Assembly (NCBI RefSeq): GCF_900111685.1
Contig: NZ_FOHX01000006.1
Span: forward strand, 434,001 to 498,000
Direction: 5' to 3'
Length of the DNA stretch: 64,000 bases
Source of the DNA: Nonomuraea wenchangensis
Lineage (GTDB): Bacteria > Actinomycetota > Actinomycetes > Streptosporangiales > Streptosporangiaceae
Positions 25,943-36,757 of this stretch are shown here, piece after piece. The translations under genes were made by a program, and so were the position numbers. Position 1 is the stretch's first letter, and the number at the start of each line of letters is the position of its first letter. Under the pieces are notes generated by a model, which was not told where the DNA came from, made no database searches, and saw nothing but the letters and a program-made list of their open reading frames with translations.

Positions 25943-28885
25943 TCAGAAAGTGGCCCGTCTCCTTAAGGCGCGGCTGTGCCTCAGCTCATCCCCGGGCAGC
26001 CTTTCCCCGTGGTCCCCGTGGTCCCCGTGGTCCCCGTGGTCCCCGTGGTCCCCGTGGTAATCGCGGCGCGGACCGTACGCCTCCGGTGCCCTGGGATCAC
26101 CCCTCGCGACGATCGCCAGGCCGCCGTCACGCTCCACCACGGCGAGGTCGCCCGATCGGTCGGTCCGGTAGGGCGTGACGCCGATGCGCCGCAGCAGGGC
26201 GAGCGTGGACGGTGCCGGGTGACCGTAGTCGTTGTCGGCCCCCACGCTGATCAGCGCCGCCCGTGCCCCCAGCGAGGCGAGAAAGGCCGGCGACTGACGG
26301 TTCGATCCGTGGTGAGGCGTCTTGAGGATGTCGGCTCGTACGGGATGCCGACGTAACAGCTCGTCCTGGGCCTCGGTCTCCAGATCGCCACCGAACAGCA
26401 TCGACCCCGCCCGCCAGCGCACCCACAGCACCACGCTCGCGTTGTTGATCGTGCTTCCCTCCCCCTGCCCGTGCGCCGGGCCTCCGCCGGCCTCGGGCGC
26501 GATGACGCTCACCTCCGACGGCCCGAACCGCCAACCGGTCCCCGGCGCCACCGCCCATTCGGGGATGCGGCGGCGTGCCAGGTCGGCCGAGATACGGGTG
26601 CTCGCCTGCGGGTTCGTACGTTGCGAGCTGACGACCACCGCGCCGACCCGCCGGTTCCTCAGCACCCCCGCTAGACCGTTGACGTGGTCGGCGTGCGGAT
26701 GAGTGAGCACGAGCAGCGGTATGTCCTTGATCCCGGCTCTTCGCAGGCATTTGTCCATGACGACCGGGTCCGGTCCGGCGTCCACCACCACGCCCTGCCC
26801 GGCTCCAGCCGCGATGATCATGCCGTCGCCCTGGCCCACGTCGCACATGATCATGAGCCATCCGTCCGGCGGCCATGCCCCCACGAGCGGGCGGACGACC
26901 AGCACCGCCACCAGCGCAGCACCGGCGACGGTCAACGCCAGCACGCGCCAGGCCCGACGGCGAAGCACGATCATCACCACGGCCGCGGTGACAGCCAGCA
27001 GGCCGAGTCCCGCGAGCCCGCTCGGCCACGGGACCGTGGCGAACGGCAGATCGACCGCCCGACCGGCGACCGTGATGATCCAGCCGACGGCGTACCCGGC
27101 GGGGACCACCAACAGCGCGGCGGCGTCCGGCCAGAGCGGCGCGACGAGTGCCGCCCCGAACCCCAGCAGCGTCGCCGGCGCCACGGCCGGGGCGACGAGC
27201 AGGTTCGCGAGCAACGCCACGGGCGTCACCTGACCCGACATCAGCACGAGAACAGGCGTCACGGCCACCTGCGCCGCCGCAGGGACGGCCACCGCCTCCG
27301 CCAGCCAGCGCGGCAGCAGAAGCCGTCGGCCTTCCGGTCGCCGGCCACCCGGTCGCGCATCTTGGCGCTCGTCGGCGTCCGCCTCGTGCGCGGCCGTCCG
27401 TGACCAGCGGTCGCGCCAGCGTGGGGCGATGAGCAGGATGCCGGCGGTGGCCGCCACCGACAGGGCAAAGCCGTAGGAACGGGCCAGCCCGGGAGCGAAG
27501 AGCGTCAGCAGCAGGACGGTCGCCGAGAGCGCCGCGAACCCGTCCTTGGCGCGACCGGTGGCCAGAGCGATGCAGGCGGCCAACCCCATGAGGAGCGCTC
27601 GCAGGACGCTCGGCGACGGACGGGCCACCACGGCGAAACAGAGCATGGCAAGGGCGGCGAAACCGGCTCTCACGGGGAGGGAGAGCCGGAGCAGGCGGGA
27701 CAGCGCGAGCGTCGCGCCCGCGACGATGGCGAGGTTGGCGCCGCTCACCGCGTTCAGGTGGTTCAGGCCGGTCTCCTTGAGGTCGGACGACACCTGAGGG
27801 TCCAGGCGGGAGACGTCGCCCACCACGAGGCCGGGCAGGAGGCCTCGCTGATCCGCAGGCAACGTGTCGGCGGCGGTACGCAGGCCCGCCCGCAGACTGC
27901 CGGCCACGCTCTGGAGGGGCGACGGAGCCGTCAGTACGCGCGGCGGTCCGCGTACAAGGAGGATCGCCGCCTCCAGGTCGCCAGGGGTGGGTCTGGCGAG
28001 GCGGCCGGTGACCTCGACCTGCTGGCTCGGCAGCAGGTCGCCCCATGCGCGACCGCTGGCGAAGACGGTTATGGGGACGTCGACCGACTGGTTGCGGATG
28101 CTCCCGGTGAGGTGCGACTGGATGGTCCTCAGGGTGGCCGGGACGACGTACCGGTCCTGGGCGAACTCTCGTGGGCCTTGGTGGTGCTGGGGTCTGCGTC
28201 TCGGATCGTCGGTGATCGCGATCTGGGCCGTGATGGTCGCGTTCCTGGCCGCAAGGTCGGCTACTGGTCCGGTGGTGAGGGCGTGTATCCGGAGCGCGAC
28301 AGAGGCCGAGGACGCGGCTGCGGCGATCAGCGAGGCTATGACGATGTTCCGCCATGTGTGCTGCTCGGTGGCGATGGTGCATGTCCCCGCCTGGGCTGCT
28401 TGCGATTGCCGGGGTGTGGAACTTGTGGAGCGGCGTGTGGCGTCCTGACTCCTCCGGCGCGTGCGGCGGCGGGTGCGCCAGGCGGTTGTGCCGGCGGCCA
28501 CGGTTGCGACGGCAGCGACGAGCATGCCTGCGGCGGCAGAGCAGCTCAGGAGGATCAAGGCGCTGGCCCAGGCGGCCAGGGCGGGCAGCATGAGGGGCCA
28601 GGAGGGCTTCTGCTCGTCAATCGGTTCGTGCTCGTTGTTCGGTCCGTGCTCGCCGTCGGGGGCGTCTGGCGAGTCCTGCCGTGACGTGGGCTTGCGCGCG
28701 GGTGCAGCGGGCGTGGTGATGACAGTTGCCCGCGGTCCGGATCCCCGCGGAGCGGATTCCCCCGGATCAGTTGGCCGCCGATCGGATCTCCGCGGGTCAG
28801 TTGATCCAGGTTCGGGTCGTCCGGGGGCGGTTGGTTGCGTGCCTGCTGGGTGTGGGCTTGGCGAAGGGCCTTTGGGCGTGGTCAT
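25943..28885 (-). CDS. comEC: ComEC/Rec2 DNA-uptake channel protein
   Basis: The 980-residue product has a long Pro-rich cytosolic head (about 1-90), helices, the ComEC competence core and a C-terminal metallo-beta-lactamase domain (VGQGDGMIIAAG, LTHPHADHVNGLAG, TPHHGSN, GHPAPS). It would take single-stranded DNA across the membrane. It starts one base after the comEA stop, so the two are coupled. The C-terminal tail carries six HGD/HGE units from a 9-bp DNA repeat (26005-26058). The head and the tail are unusual; whether this organism is competent is unknown. Confidence 0.92.
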   Translation of the reverse strand: MTTPKGPSPSPHPAGTQPTAPGRPEPGSTDPRRSDRRPTDPGESAPRGSGPRATVITTPAAPARKPTSRQDSPDAPDGEHGPNNEHEPIDEQKPSWPLMLPALAAWASALILLSCSAAAGMLVAAVATVAAGTTAWRTRRRTRRRSQDATRRSTSSTPRQSQAAQAGTCTIATEQHTWRNIVIASLIAAAASSASVALRIHALTTGPVADLAARNATITAQIAITDDPRRRPQHHQGPREFAQDRYVVPATLRTIQSHLTGSIRNQSVDVPITVFASGRAWGDLLPSQQVEVTGRLARPTPGDLEAAILLVRGPPRVLTAPSPLQSVAGSLRAGLRTAADTLPADQRGLLPGLVVGDVSRLDPQVSSDLKETGLNHLNAVSGANLAIVAGATLALSRLLRLSLPVRAGFAALAMLCFAVVARPSPSVLRALLMGLAACIALATGRAKDGFAALSATVLLLTLFAPGLARSYGFALSVAATAGILLIAPRWRDRWSRTAAHEADADERQDARPGGRRPEGRRLLLPRWLAEAVAVPAAAQVAVTPVLVLMSGQVTPVALLANLLVAPAVAPATLLGFGAALVAPLWPDAAALLVVPAGYAVGWIITVAGRAVDLPFATVPWPSGLAGLGLLAVTAAVVMIVLRRRAWRVLALTVAGAALVAVLVVRPLVGAWPPDGWLMIMCDVGQGDGMIIAAGAGQGVVVDAGPDPVVMDKCLRRAGIKDIPLLVLTHPHADHVNGLAGVLRNRRVGAVVVSSQRTNPQASTRISADLARRRIPEWAVAPGTGWRFGPSEVSVIAPEAGGGPAHGQGEGSTINNASVVLWVRWRAGSMLFGGDLETEAQDELLRRHPVRADILKTPHHGSNRQSPAFLASLGARAALISVGADNDYGHPAPSTLALLRRIGVTPYRTDRSGDLAVVERDGGLAIVARGDPRAPEAYGPRRDYHGDHGDHGDHGDHGDHGERLPGDELRHSRALRRRATF
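26005..26058. repeat. Six perfect 9-bp tandem repeats inside comEC
   Basis: CCCCGTGGT is repeated six times without error. On the minus strand each unit codes His-Gly-Asp. Since the unit is a multiple of three, gain or loss of copies keeps the frame, so the tail length of ComEC can vary. Confidence 0.9.
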
Positions 28886-28886
28886 G

Positions 28887-30014
28887 TCAGACGCGGACCT
28901 TCGGCTTGATCTCCGCGTACTTGCGTGGACCTATGCCGGAGACCTCGCGTAGTTGCTCGACGCTGGTGAAGCCGCCGTGTGCGTTGCGGAACTCGGCGAT
29001 GCGGGCGGCGAGGACTTCGCCGACGCCTGGGAGTTGTTCGAGTTGGTCGGTGGTTGCGGTGTTCAGGTCGAGGACGGCGTCTGCTGGGCTCGCACCGAGG
29101 GCGGCAGCGGATGCTCCGGGGGCTCCTACGACGATCTGCTCGCCGTCGATCAGGCGTCTGGCGAGGTTGAGTGACCCTGTGGCGCTGGTACGGGAGGGGC
29201 CGCCGGCCGCTGTCACCGCGTCGGCCACCCGGGTGCCTGCGGGGAGGAGGTAGACGCCTGGCTTGCGGACCTTGCCGGTGACGTGGACGGTCAGTTTGGT
29301 CGCGGCGGTGGCCGTGGGGGGTGTTGCGGGGGCGGTCGGGGTGGGAGGCGGCAGGGGTTGTGGGGTTGGTTGTGATTGCCAGACGAAGTAGACCGCGACC
29401 GCCACCGCGAGGGCTCCGATGGCGAGCAGCACGCGGAGACCCGGCCTGCCGGGATCGAGAACTGGGGCCTGAGAGGTCAGGGCGGCGCGGAATGCCTGGA
29501 AGGAGGAAGAGATGGAGGCGGCGGCGGTGCTGGGGTGGCGCGGCGGTGATCCGAGGAGCTGGTTGCCGCTGTCCGGCGAAGGGAAGGCGTGCTGGTCGGC
29601 GTCGTCGGTGGCGGACGGAGATCCGACGGTTTCTGAGGTGAGGTCGGAGTATGAGGGGCCGCCATCGCGTATGGCGAGGAAGGCGTCGGAGTCGAGGACG
29701 GGGAAAGGGTCGGAGTTTCGGGTGGCGGCGTAGGGAGTGCTGTCAAGAGTGGCGGCGCCGTCGCGGGAACGGCGGATGTGGGGAGGTGAGTCGGTGGGGT
29801 GGAGATGGCCGTTGTCGTGGTGGCGGTGAGTGCGGGGTATGCGGTCCTTGGCAAGCTCCTGGTCCTGAGTGATGAGGGTTGTGAGGTTGTGCGGGGAGTG
29901 GCCGGGCGTGCGGCGGTAGGGGAAGAGACGGCGGGGGCGGCGCGGAGGGTTGATGAGCGACCGTAGCCGGGATTCGGCTATGGCTCGTTCTGCGGTCGGA
30001 TCGGGGGTTCGCAC
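28887..30014 (-). CDS. comEA: ComEA family DNA-binding competence protein
   Basis: From the GTG at 30014 the 375-residue product has a long charged cytosolic part (about 1-190), a helix (LRVLLAIGALAVAVAVYFVW), a Pro/Thr linker, an SLBB-type domain (VHVTGKVRKPGVYLLPAGTR) and a double helix-hairpin-helix (LNTATTDQLEQLPGVGEVLA, VSGIGPRKYAEIK). It would hand DNA to ComEC. TACCGT seven bases before the GTG and no Shine-Dalgarno suggest a leaderless start; the frame can extend to 30170 but without signals. The cytosolic head is much longer than in Bacillus ComEA. Confidence 0.9.
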   Translation of the reverse strand: MRTPDPTAERAIAESRLRSLINPPRRPRRLFPYRRTPGHSPHNLTTLITQDQELAKDRIPRTHRHHDNGHLHPTDSPPHIRRSRDGAATLDSTPYAATRNSDPFPVLDSDAFLAIRDGGPSYSDLTSETVGSPSATDDADQHAFPSPDSGNQLLGSPPRHPSTAAASISSSFQAFRAALTSQAPVLDPGRPGLRVLLAIGALAVAVAVYFVWQSQPTPQPLPPPTPTAPATPPTATAATKLTVHVTGKVRKPGVYLLPAGTRVADAVTAAGGPSRTSATGSLNLARRLIDGEQIVVGAPGASAAALGASPADAVLDLNTATTDQLEQLPGVGEVLAARIAEFRNAHGGFTSVEQLREVSGIGPRKYAEIKPKVRV

Positions 30015-30213
30015 GGCACAGACGGTAGGACTGTTGCGGGCCAGGTGAAGGGCCGAACGGGGTTCTGGGGATAGCGGTGACGGTGGGGCGTTGAGCCTGT
30101 GGATAGCGGGGCTGCATAGGCCGTTACGAGGGCCGACCATGCCCGACAGGCCCACGCGCAGAAGGTGCATGGGGTGCCGTGCCGTCGGGAGGAGGGTCAG
30201 GAGGTGTGGCGGC

Positions 30214-31065
30214 TCAGGAGGTGTGAGGGGTGATGGTGAGGCCGAGCATGCCAGGGCCCACGTGTACGCCGATGACCGGCCCGACCTCGACCACCTGAAG
30301 GTCGGCGAGGGCGGGGAGGCGCTTGCGGAGGCGTTCCGCGAGGGCTTCGGCTCGGGGGCGGGCGGCCAGGTGCTGGACTGCCAGGTCCACGGGCTCGTCG
30401 CCGGCCGCCTGCACCGCCAGATCCTCCAGGCGGGCGATGGCGCGCGTGGCGGTGCGGACCTTCTCCAGGAGGGAGATCTGGCCGTCCACGATGTGGAGAA
30501 GAGGCTTGATCATGAGGGCGGAGCCGAGGAGGCGGGCGGCGGCGCCGATGCGGCCGCTGCGGCGCAGGTTGTCCAGGGTGTCGACATAGAAGTACGTCCG
30601 CGTGGACATGGCGCAGCGGCGGGCGGCCGATGTCACCGTCTCCAGGGGCGCGCCCGCGGCGGCGGCGCGGGCGGCGGCCAGGACCGGGTAGCCGAGGCCC
30701 ATCCCTATCGAGCGGCTGTCGATCACCTCGACCGGGATGGGGGCATCACGGGCGGCGGCTCGCGCTGAGTCCACGGTGCCTGACATTTCGGCTGATAAGT
30801 GGATTGAGACGATTCCAGTGACGCCGGAGTCGGCGAGCGCGGCATAGCAGGCGGCGAAGCGGGCGGGCGAGGGACGAGAGGTGGAGGCCGGGACCGAAGG
30901 GGAGGTGGAAATCGAGGCGGAGCCCAAGGGTGAGGTAGAGGTGGGGTCGTCGTATGGGGTGCCGCTGACGATCATGGTGATCGGGACCACCGTCACCCCG
31001 TCCACCCCACCAGCCAGGCAGGCAGTCGAATCGGTGACGACGGCGATTCGGGGCAAAGACGGCAT
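30214..31065 (-). CDS. DegV family fatty-acid-binding protein
   Basis: A 283-residue DegV protein: IAVVTDSTACL at the N-terminus, TSRPSPARF, SIHLSAEMSGTVDSA, DSRSIGMGLGY and YVDTLDNLRRSGRIG. The family binds fatty acids, in other bacteria as the FakB subunit of fatty acid kinase. The loop before TSRPSP carries a Ser/Thr/Pro-rich insertion (about residues 40-65) that I do not expect in the family. It lies in the normal holA-comEC-comEA-degV neighbourhood. Confidence 0.9.
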   Translation of the reverse strand: MPSLPRIAVVTDSTACLAGGVDGVTVVPITMIVSGTPYDDPTSTSPLGSASISTSPSVPASTSRPSPARFAACYAALADSGVTGIVSIHLSAEMSGTVDSARAAARDAPIPVEVIDSRSIGMGLGYPVLAAARAAAAGAPLETVTSAARRCAMSTRTYFYVDTLDNLRRSGRIGAAARLLGSALMIKPLLHIVDGQISLLEKVRTATRAIARLEDLAVQAAGDEPVDLAVQHLAARPRAEALAERLRKRLPALADLQVVEVGPVIGVHVGPGMLGLTITPHTS

Positions 31066-31078
31066 ACCCCGAGACTAA

Positions 31079-32287
31079 CTACTGGACCGGAGTCCCACCC
31101 CGCCACACGCGGCGCGGCTTGAGGCCGAAGGACCAGGCGAAGGCGCCCTCGTGGTCGGCGTCCCACTGGACGATGTCGGCCAGGCGGCCGGGCGCGAGGA
31201 CGCCGCGGTCGGGCGCGCCGAGCACGGTCGCGCCGCCCAGCGTGGCGGCCCGCAGCGCGTCGTTGACGCTCATCCCGAACGCCGACACCGCCATGGCGAT
31301 GACCAGCGACATCGAGGTGATGCCGCAGTAGCCGGGGTTGTGGTCGCTGCCGAGCGCGATCTGCACGCCGTGCTTGATCATCTGGCGGACCGGCGGGAGG
31401 TGGCCGCGCTGGAGGGCGGTGGCCGGGCAGACCACGGCGGGCACGCCGTAGCGGGACATGATGGCGATGTCCTCGTCGGACATGTGGTGCAGCCCGTCGG
31501 CGGAGGCGCAGCCGAGCTCGGCGGCGAGCTGGACGGCGCCGCGGCGGGCGAAGAGGCCGGCGTGGATGCGCGGCAGCAGGCCGACGTTGCGGCCGGAGGC
31601 GAGGACCCAGCGGGATTCCTCGGTGGTGAAGTGGCCCTCGTCGCAGTAGACGTCGACGCTGTCGGCGCCGGCCGCGGCCGCGTCGGCGCACCAGGCGCCC
31701 ACGGCCTCGACGTATTCGCGCTGGCGGCCGAAGTACTCGGGAGGCACGACGTGCGCCGCGAGGAACGTGACGTGCACGCGCGGCATCATCGGCTCCTTCT
31801 CCAGCTCGCGCAGGAGCCGCACGTCGGCGAGCTCGCCGTCGCGCGTGAGGTGGTAGCCGGTCTTGGCCTCGACGGTGGTGGTGCCGCTGAGCAGCCAGCC
31901 GCGCAGCCGCTCGCGTACGCCGTTGCACAGGGTCCACGGGTCGGTGCCGCGGGTCACGGTGACGGTCGAGCCGACGCCGCCGCCCGCCGCGGTGATCGAG
32001 GCGGCGCTGGAGCCGCCGGTGCGGATGGCCAGCTCGGCGTAGCGGTTGCCGGCGTAGACGGGGTGGGTGTGGGCGTCGATGAGGCCGGGGGTGACCAGCG
32101 CGCCGCCGAGGTTCTCGACGTGGTCGACGTCGACGATGTCGTCGACGACTCCGGGCACGCTCTGCGGCAGGTCGGGCGCCCGCCCGACCCACGCGATGCG
32201 GTCGTTGTGCACGAGGATGGCCGCGTTGCTGAGGACCTCGTTGCCGGTCCAGAGGCGGCCGATGTTGGTCAGGAGCCGAACGGTCAC
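31079..32287 (-). CDS. hutI: Imidazolonepropionase
   Basis: HutI opens imidazolone-5-propionate to N-formimino-L-glutamate in histidine breakdown. The 402-residue amidohydrolase has the metal motif DAHTHPVYAGNR, TTTVEAKTGYHL, the metal histidine of TFLAAHVVP, a lysine-free CDEGHFTTEE loop and ALGSDHNPGY near the end, all typical for HutI. No other hut genes are near, so the pathway is split. It ends 13 bp before degV and probably has its own promoter in the long gap upstream. Confidence 0.93.
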   Translation of the reverse strand: MTVRLLTNIGRLWTGNEVLSNAAILVHNDRIAWVGRAPDLPQSVPGVVDDIVDVDHVENLGGALVTPGLIDAHTHPVYAGNRYAELAIRTGGSSAASITAAGGGVGSTVTVTRGTDPWTLCNGVRERLRGWLLSGTTTVEAKTGYHLTRDGELADVRLLRELEKEPMMPRVHVTFLAAHVVPPEYFGRQREYVEAVGAWCADAAAAGADSVDVYCDEGHFTTEESRWVLASGRNVGLLPRIHAGLFARRGAVQLAAELGCASADGLHHMSDEDIAIMSRYGVPAVVCPATALQRGHLPPVRQMIKHGVQIALGSDHNPGYCGITSMSLVIAMAVSAFGMSVNDALRAATLGGATVLGAPDRGVLAPGRLADIVQWDADHEGAFAWSFGLKPRRVWRGGTPVQ

Positions 32288-32754
32288 CGCATCACCGCCC
32301 TGCGCGAGCCCCCGCGCGAGCGCATGGCCCAGCGCACGGCCTGTGCCGCGCCCACTGAGTCCGCTCCGGGTCCGGACGACATGGGGGGTCTCCTGCTCTC
32401 ATCCGCGTCTGTTGTGCGGTGACCGTATCGCCAGAGTCATGATCCGGCGATTTCAGTTCAGTTACGTTATTTCACATATCGGGCCGGTGTACAGGGTTAT
32501 TCGGAAGAAAGACCAGTCATCCCCACCGTCACCCAGCCCCACCTCGTTCACGCGGCCCCCGTTGATGACTTCGACACCATGAGTCATCATCCGAAACCCG
32601 GAAGCCGCACCTCAGCCAAGACAGCAGACCTACGTCAGGTCTGGCCAATCGTAGCAATACCAGGGCTTCAGGGACCACTGCCGCTTTTGGGCAAGTCTGC
32701 ACGCTTTGCGGCAAGGCCTCCCCAGCCATGCCGTGACGTGCCCGACAATCGGAC
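32288..32754. other. 467-bp gap without gene; 8-bp inverted repeat
   Basis: No supportable frame; the base composition is clearly lower in GC than the flanks near 32430-32500. A perfect inverted repeat, TGATGACT (32563-32570) and AGTCATCA (32582-32589), encloses 11 nt and may be an operator or a small RNA hairpin. The hutI promoter should lie here. Confidence 0.45.
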
Positions 32755-32784
32755 CGCCCCACCGTACCGCAGTACGGTGGGGCG
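32755..32784 (-). terminator. Terminator hairpin downstream of hflX
   Basis: A perfect 13-bp inverted repeat (32755-32767 with 32772-32784) with a 4-nt loop, starting 25 bp after the hflX stop. No T-run. Likely transcription terminator. Confidence 0.8.
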
Positions 32785-32809
32785 TCCCGGGTGAATCGTG
32801 AAAGTGCTT

Positions 32810-34297
<1,488 letters not shown>

Positions 34298-34321
34298 GAC
34301 ATCCCCCTGGTAAGCACCTGG

Positions 34322-35014
34322 TTATCCCGCTGACACGCTGATGTCGCCCGACCCGGTCCTGATGCTGATCTTGTTCGGGGAGGAGCTGTCCTTCTTCACC
34401 GACACGGTCGCGTCGCCCGAGCCCACGTCGGTCGTCACGTCGTAGGCGCCGTCGGGGACGAACAGCGTGACGTCTCCCGAACCGGCCTTGAGCTGGGCGC
34501 TCACGGGGGCGGTGGCGTACTTGAGCTCGACGTTGCCCGAGCCGGAGTCGGCCACGACGTTCTTGCCGGTCAGGTCGGCGGCGTCCACGTCGCCGGAGCC
34601 CACGTGCACCCGTACGTTCCCGCTGAGGCCGCGCAGCGTGATGTCGCCCGAGCCGCTGTCGAGGTCGACGGCGAGCCCCTTGGGGACCTCGATCCGGTAG
34701 TCGACGCCGCAGCTCCCGAGGCTCGACGGGCAGGTGTAGGAGAGGGCCAGCGCGCCGCCCTCGACCTTGTGCTCGGGCTTGGGCTTGGAGTCGCCGCGCC
34801 AGCGCAGGGTCTCGGTGACGCGGACGGCCGCGCCGTCGGTCTCGGTGATCACGGCATCGCCGGAGGCGCCGTCGAGCCGCAGCTCGGTGACCCGGTCGGT
34901 CACCTCGTACGACACGGTGTCCTTATTGGTGGGACCGGCGACGGCGTCCAGACCGCAGCCGGTCAGCAGCGCGGCACCGGCCAGCAGGCCGCCCGCGATC
35001 GCGATCGTTCTCAT
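34322..35014 (-). CDS. DUF4097-type beta-helix lipoprotein
   Basis: A 230-residue lipoprotein with the lipobox LLTGC. The mature part repeats strands with SGSGDI, VGSGDV, SGSGNV, AGSGDV, VGSGDA, TGSGDI, spaced about 18-20 residues, which is the turn pattern of the DUF4097 beta-solenoid. GGGGAAAGA precedes the ATG. It follows hflX's promoter region and points away from aceB. Function unknown; related proteins are often linked to envelope stress control. Confidence 0.85.
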   Translation of the reverse strand: MRTIAIAGGLLAGAALLTGCGLDAVAGPTNKDTVSYEVTDRVTELRLDGASGDAVITETDGAAVRVTETLRWRGDSKPKPEHKVEGGALALSYTCPSSLGSCGVDYRIEVPKGLAVDLDSGSGDITLRGLSGNVRVHVGSGDVDAADLTGKNVVADSGSGNVELKYATAPVSAQLKAGSGDVTLFVPDGAYDVTTDVGSGDATVSVKKDSSSPNKISIRTGSGDISVSAG

Positions 35015-35091
35015 GGGATCGATCTTTCCCCGGCGAGTCGCCCGCGCCCATCGGGGATGTCCCCTAAGACGCCCCGGGTGACCCCCGGTCT

Positions 35092-35120
35092 TTGACCCTG
35101 AAGGCGGGGCAGAGTAGCGT
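35092..35120 (+). promoter_or_regulatory. Promoter of aceB-glc operon
   Basis: TTGACC (35092-35097) and TAGCGT (35115-35120) with 17-bp spacing are near-consensus for the housekeeping sigma factor. The start of transcription should lie near 35127, inside the first operator. Confidence 0.7.
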
Positions 35121-35123
35121 CAC

Positions 35124-35160
35124 TTCCACAATCCAGAATCCAATTTCCACATAGCGGAAA
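35124..35160 (+). promoter_or_regulatory. Two IclR-type operators over the aceB start region
   Basis: The palindrome TTTCCACATAGCGGAAA (35144-35160) has the TTCC-N7-GGAA form common for IclR-family repressors. A weaker copy, TTCCACAATCCAGAA (35124-35138), shares 11 of 15 bases with its core. Both lie at or just after the expected transcription start, which fits repression. The operon's own IclR gene at 40559, or the one at 41317, is the obvious candidate binder. Confidence 0.7.
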
Positions 35161-35169
35161 AGAGGTCCT

Positions 35170-36747
35170 ATGGAGATCACCGGCCCGAGGCTCGACCGGT
35201 TCGACGAGATCCTCACCCCGCAGGCACTCGACTTCGTGGCGGCGCTCCACCGGGAGTTCGACGGCAGGCGGCTGGAGCTGCTGGAGGCCCGGCAGGCGCG
35301 GCAGGCGGAGCTGTCGGCGGGCGGCACCCTCGACTTCCTGCCCGAGACGAAGGAGATCAGGGAGGGCGACTGGCAGGTCGCGTCCCCGGCCCCCGGTCTG
35401 GAGGACCGGCGGGTCGAGATCACCGGCCCGGTCGACAAGAAGATGACCATCAACGCGCTCAACTCCGGCGCGAAGGTGTGGCTGGCCGACTTCGAGGACG
35501 CCAACTCCCCGCTCTGGGAGAACTGCGTGGCCGGCCAGCTCAACCTGCGCGACGCGCTCGACCGCGCGATCGACTTCGAGACCGGCGGCAAGTCCTACGC
35601 GCTGCGCCCGGACGACGAGCTGGCCACGATCGTGGTCCGGCCGCGTGGCTGGCACCTGGACGAGAAGCACGCGAACGTCGACGGCCGGCCCGTGTCGGCC
35701 TCGCTGTTCGACTTCGGCCTCTACTTCTTCCACTGCGCCCAGCGGCAGCTCGACAAGGGCAAGGGCCCGTACTTCTACCTGCCGAAGATGGAGTCGCACC
35801 TGGAGGCGCGGCTCTGGAACGACGTCTTCACCCGCGCGCAGGCGCTGCTCGGCATCCCGCACGGCACTATCAGGGCCACCGTGCTCATCGAGACCTACCC
35901 GGCCGCGTTCGAGATGGAGGAGATCCTCTACGAGCTGCGCGAGCACTCGGCGGGGCTCAACGCGGGCCGCTGGGACTACCTGTTCAGCGTGATCAAGAAG
36001 TTCCGCACCCGCGGGCGGGAGTTCCTGCTGCCGGAGCGGAACGCGGTGACGATGACGGCGCCGTTCATGCGCGCGTACACGGAGCTGCTGGTGCGCACCT
36101 GCCACAAGCGCGGCGCGCACGCGATCGGCGGGATGGCGGCGTTCATCCCCTCGCGCCGCGACCCCGAGGTCAACGCGGTGGCGCTGGAGAAGGTGCGGGC
36201 GGACAAGACGCGCGAGTCGGGCGACGGGTTCGACGGGTCGTGGGTGGCGCACCCGGACCTGGTGCCGATCTGCCAGGAGGTCTTCGACGGGGTGCTCGGC
36301 GAGCGGCCCAACCAGCTCGACCGGCTGCGCGAGGACGTCGCCGTCACGGCCGCCGACCTGCTGTCGGTCTCCGAGACGCCGGGCGACATCACCGAGACCG
36401 GGCTGCGCAACAACGTGGACGTCGCGCTGCGCTACCTGGCCGCGTGGATGGGCGGCTCGGGCGCGGTGGCCATCCACAACCTCATGGAGGACGCCGCCAC
36501 GGCCGAGATCTCGCGCTCGCAGATCTGGCAGTGGATCCACAACGACATCACGCTGGCCGACACGGGCGAGCGGGTGACGAAGGAGCTGGTCGAGCGGATC
36601 ATCGCGGAGGAGCTGGAGCAGGCGTCCAAGGAGCCGGCGTACAATGAGAAGTTGTTCGGCCAGGCCACGGCGTTGTTCAAGGAAGTGGCGCTCGACGACG
36701 ACTTCGCCGAGTTCCTGACCCTTCCCGCCTATGCCCGGATGCCGTAG
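35170..36747 (+). CDS. aceB: Malate synthase A
   Basis: AceB joins glyoxylate and acetyl-CoA to malate. The 525-residue, monomer-type protein carries the family features [76 protein letters not shown] and [15 protein letters not shown] precedes the ATG. No isocitrate lyase gene of aceA type is present here, and the operon continues with glycolate oxidase, so the glyoxylate probably comes from glycolate or from purine or glycine metabolism instead of isocitrate. Control by IclR is suggested by the operators just upstream. Confidence 0.96.
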   Translation: MEITGPRLDRFDEILTPQALDFVAALHREFDGRRLELLEARQARQAELSAGGTLDFLPETKEIREGDWQVASPAPGLEDRRVEITGPVDKKMTINALNSGAKVWLADFEDANSPLWENCVAGQLNLRDALDRAIDFETGGKSYALRPDDELATIVVRPRGWHLDEKHANVDGRPVSASLFDFGLYFFHCAQRQLDKGKGPYFYLPKMESHLEARLWNDVFTRAQALLGIPHGTIRATVLIETYPAAFEMEEILYELREHSAGLNAGRWDYLFSVIKKFRTRGREFLLPERNAVTMTAPFMRAYTELLVRTCHKRGAHAIGGMAAFIPSRRDPEVNAVALEKVRADKTRESGDGFDGSWVAHPDLVPICQEVFDGVLGERPNQLDRLREDVAVTAADLLSVSETPGDITETGLRNNVDVALRYLAAWMGGSGAVAIHNLMEDAATAEISRSQIWQWIHNDITLADTGERVTKELVERIIAEELEQASKEPAYNEKLFGQATALFKEVALDDDFAEFLTLPAYARMP

Positions 36748-36757
36748 AACAAGCGTG

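Noticed and set aside
26005-26058. CRISPR-like array
   Set aside because: Units of 9 bp with no spacers; a coding microsatellite in comEC.
32529-32794. Small frames on both strands in the hutI-hflX gap
   Set aside because: No ribosome binding site, no recognisable protein pattern, and one overlaps the terminator hairpin.
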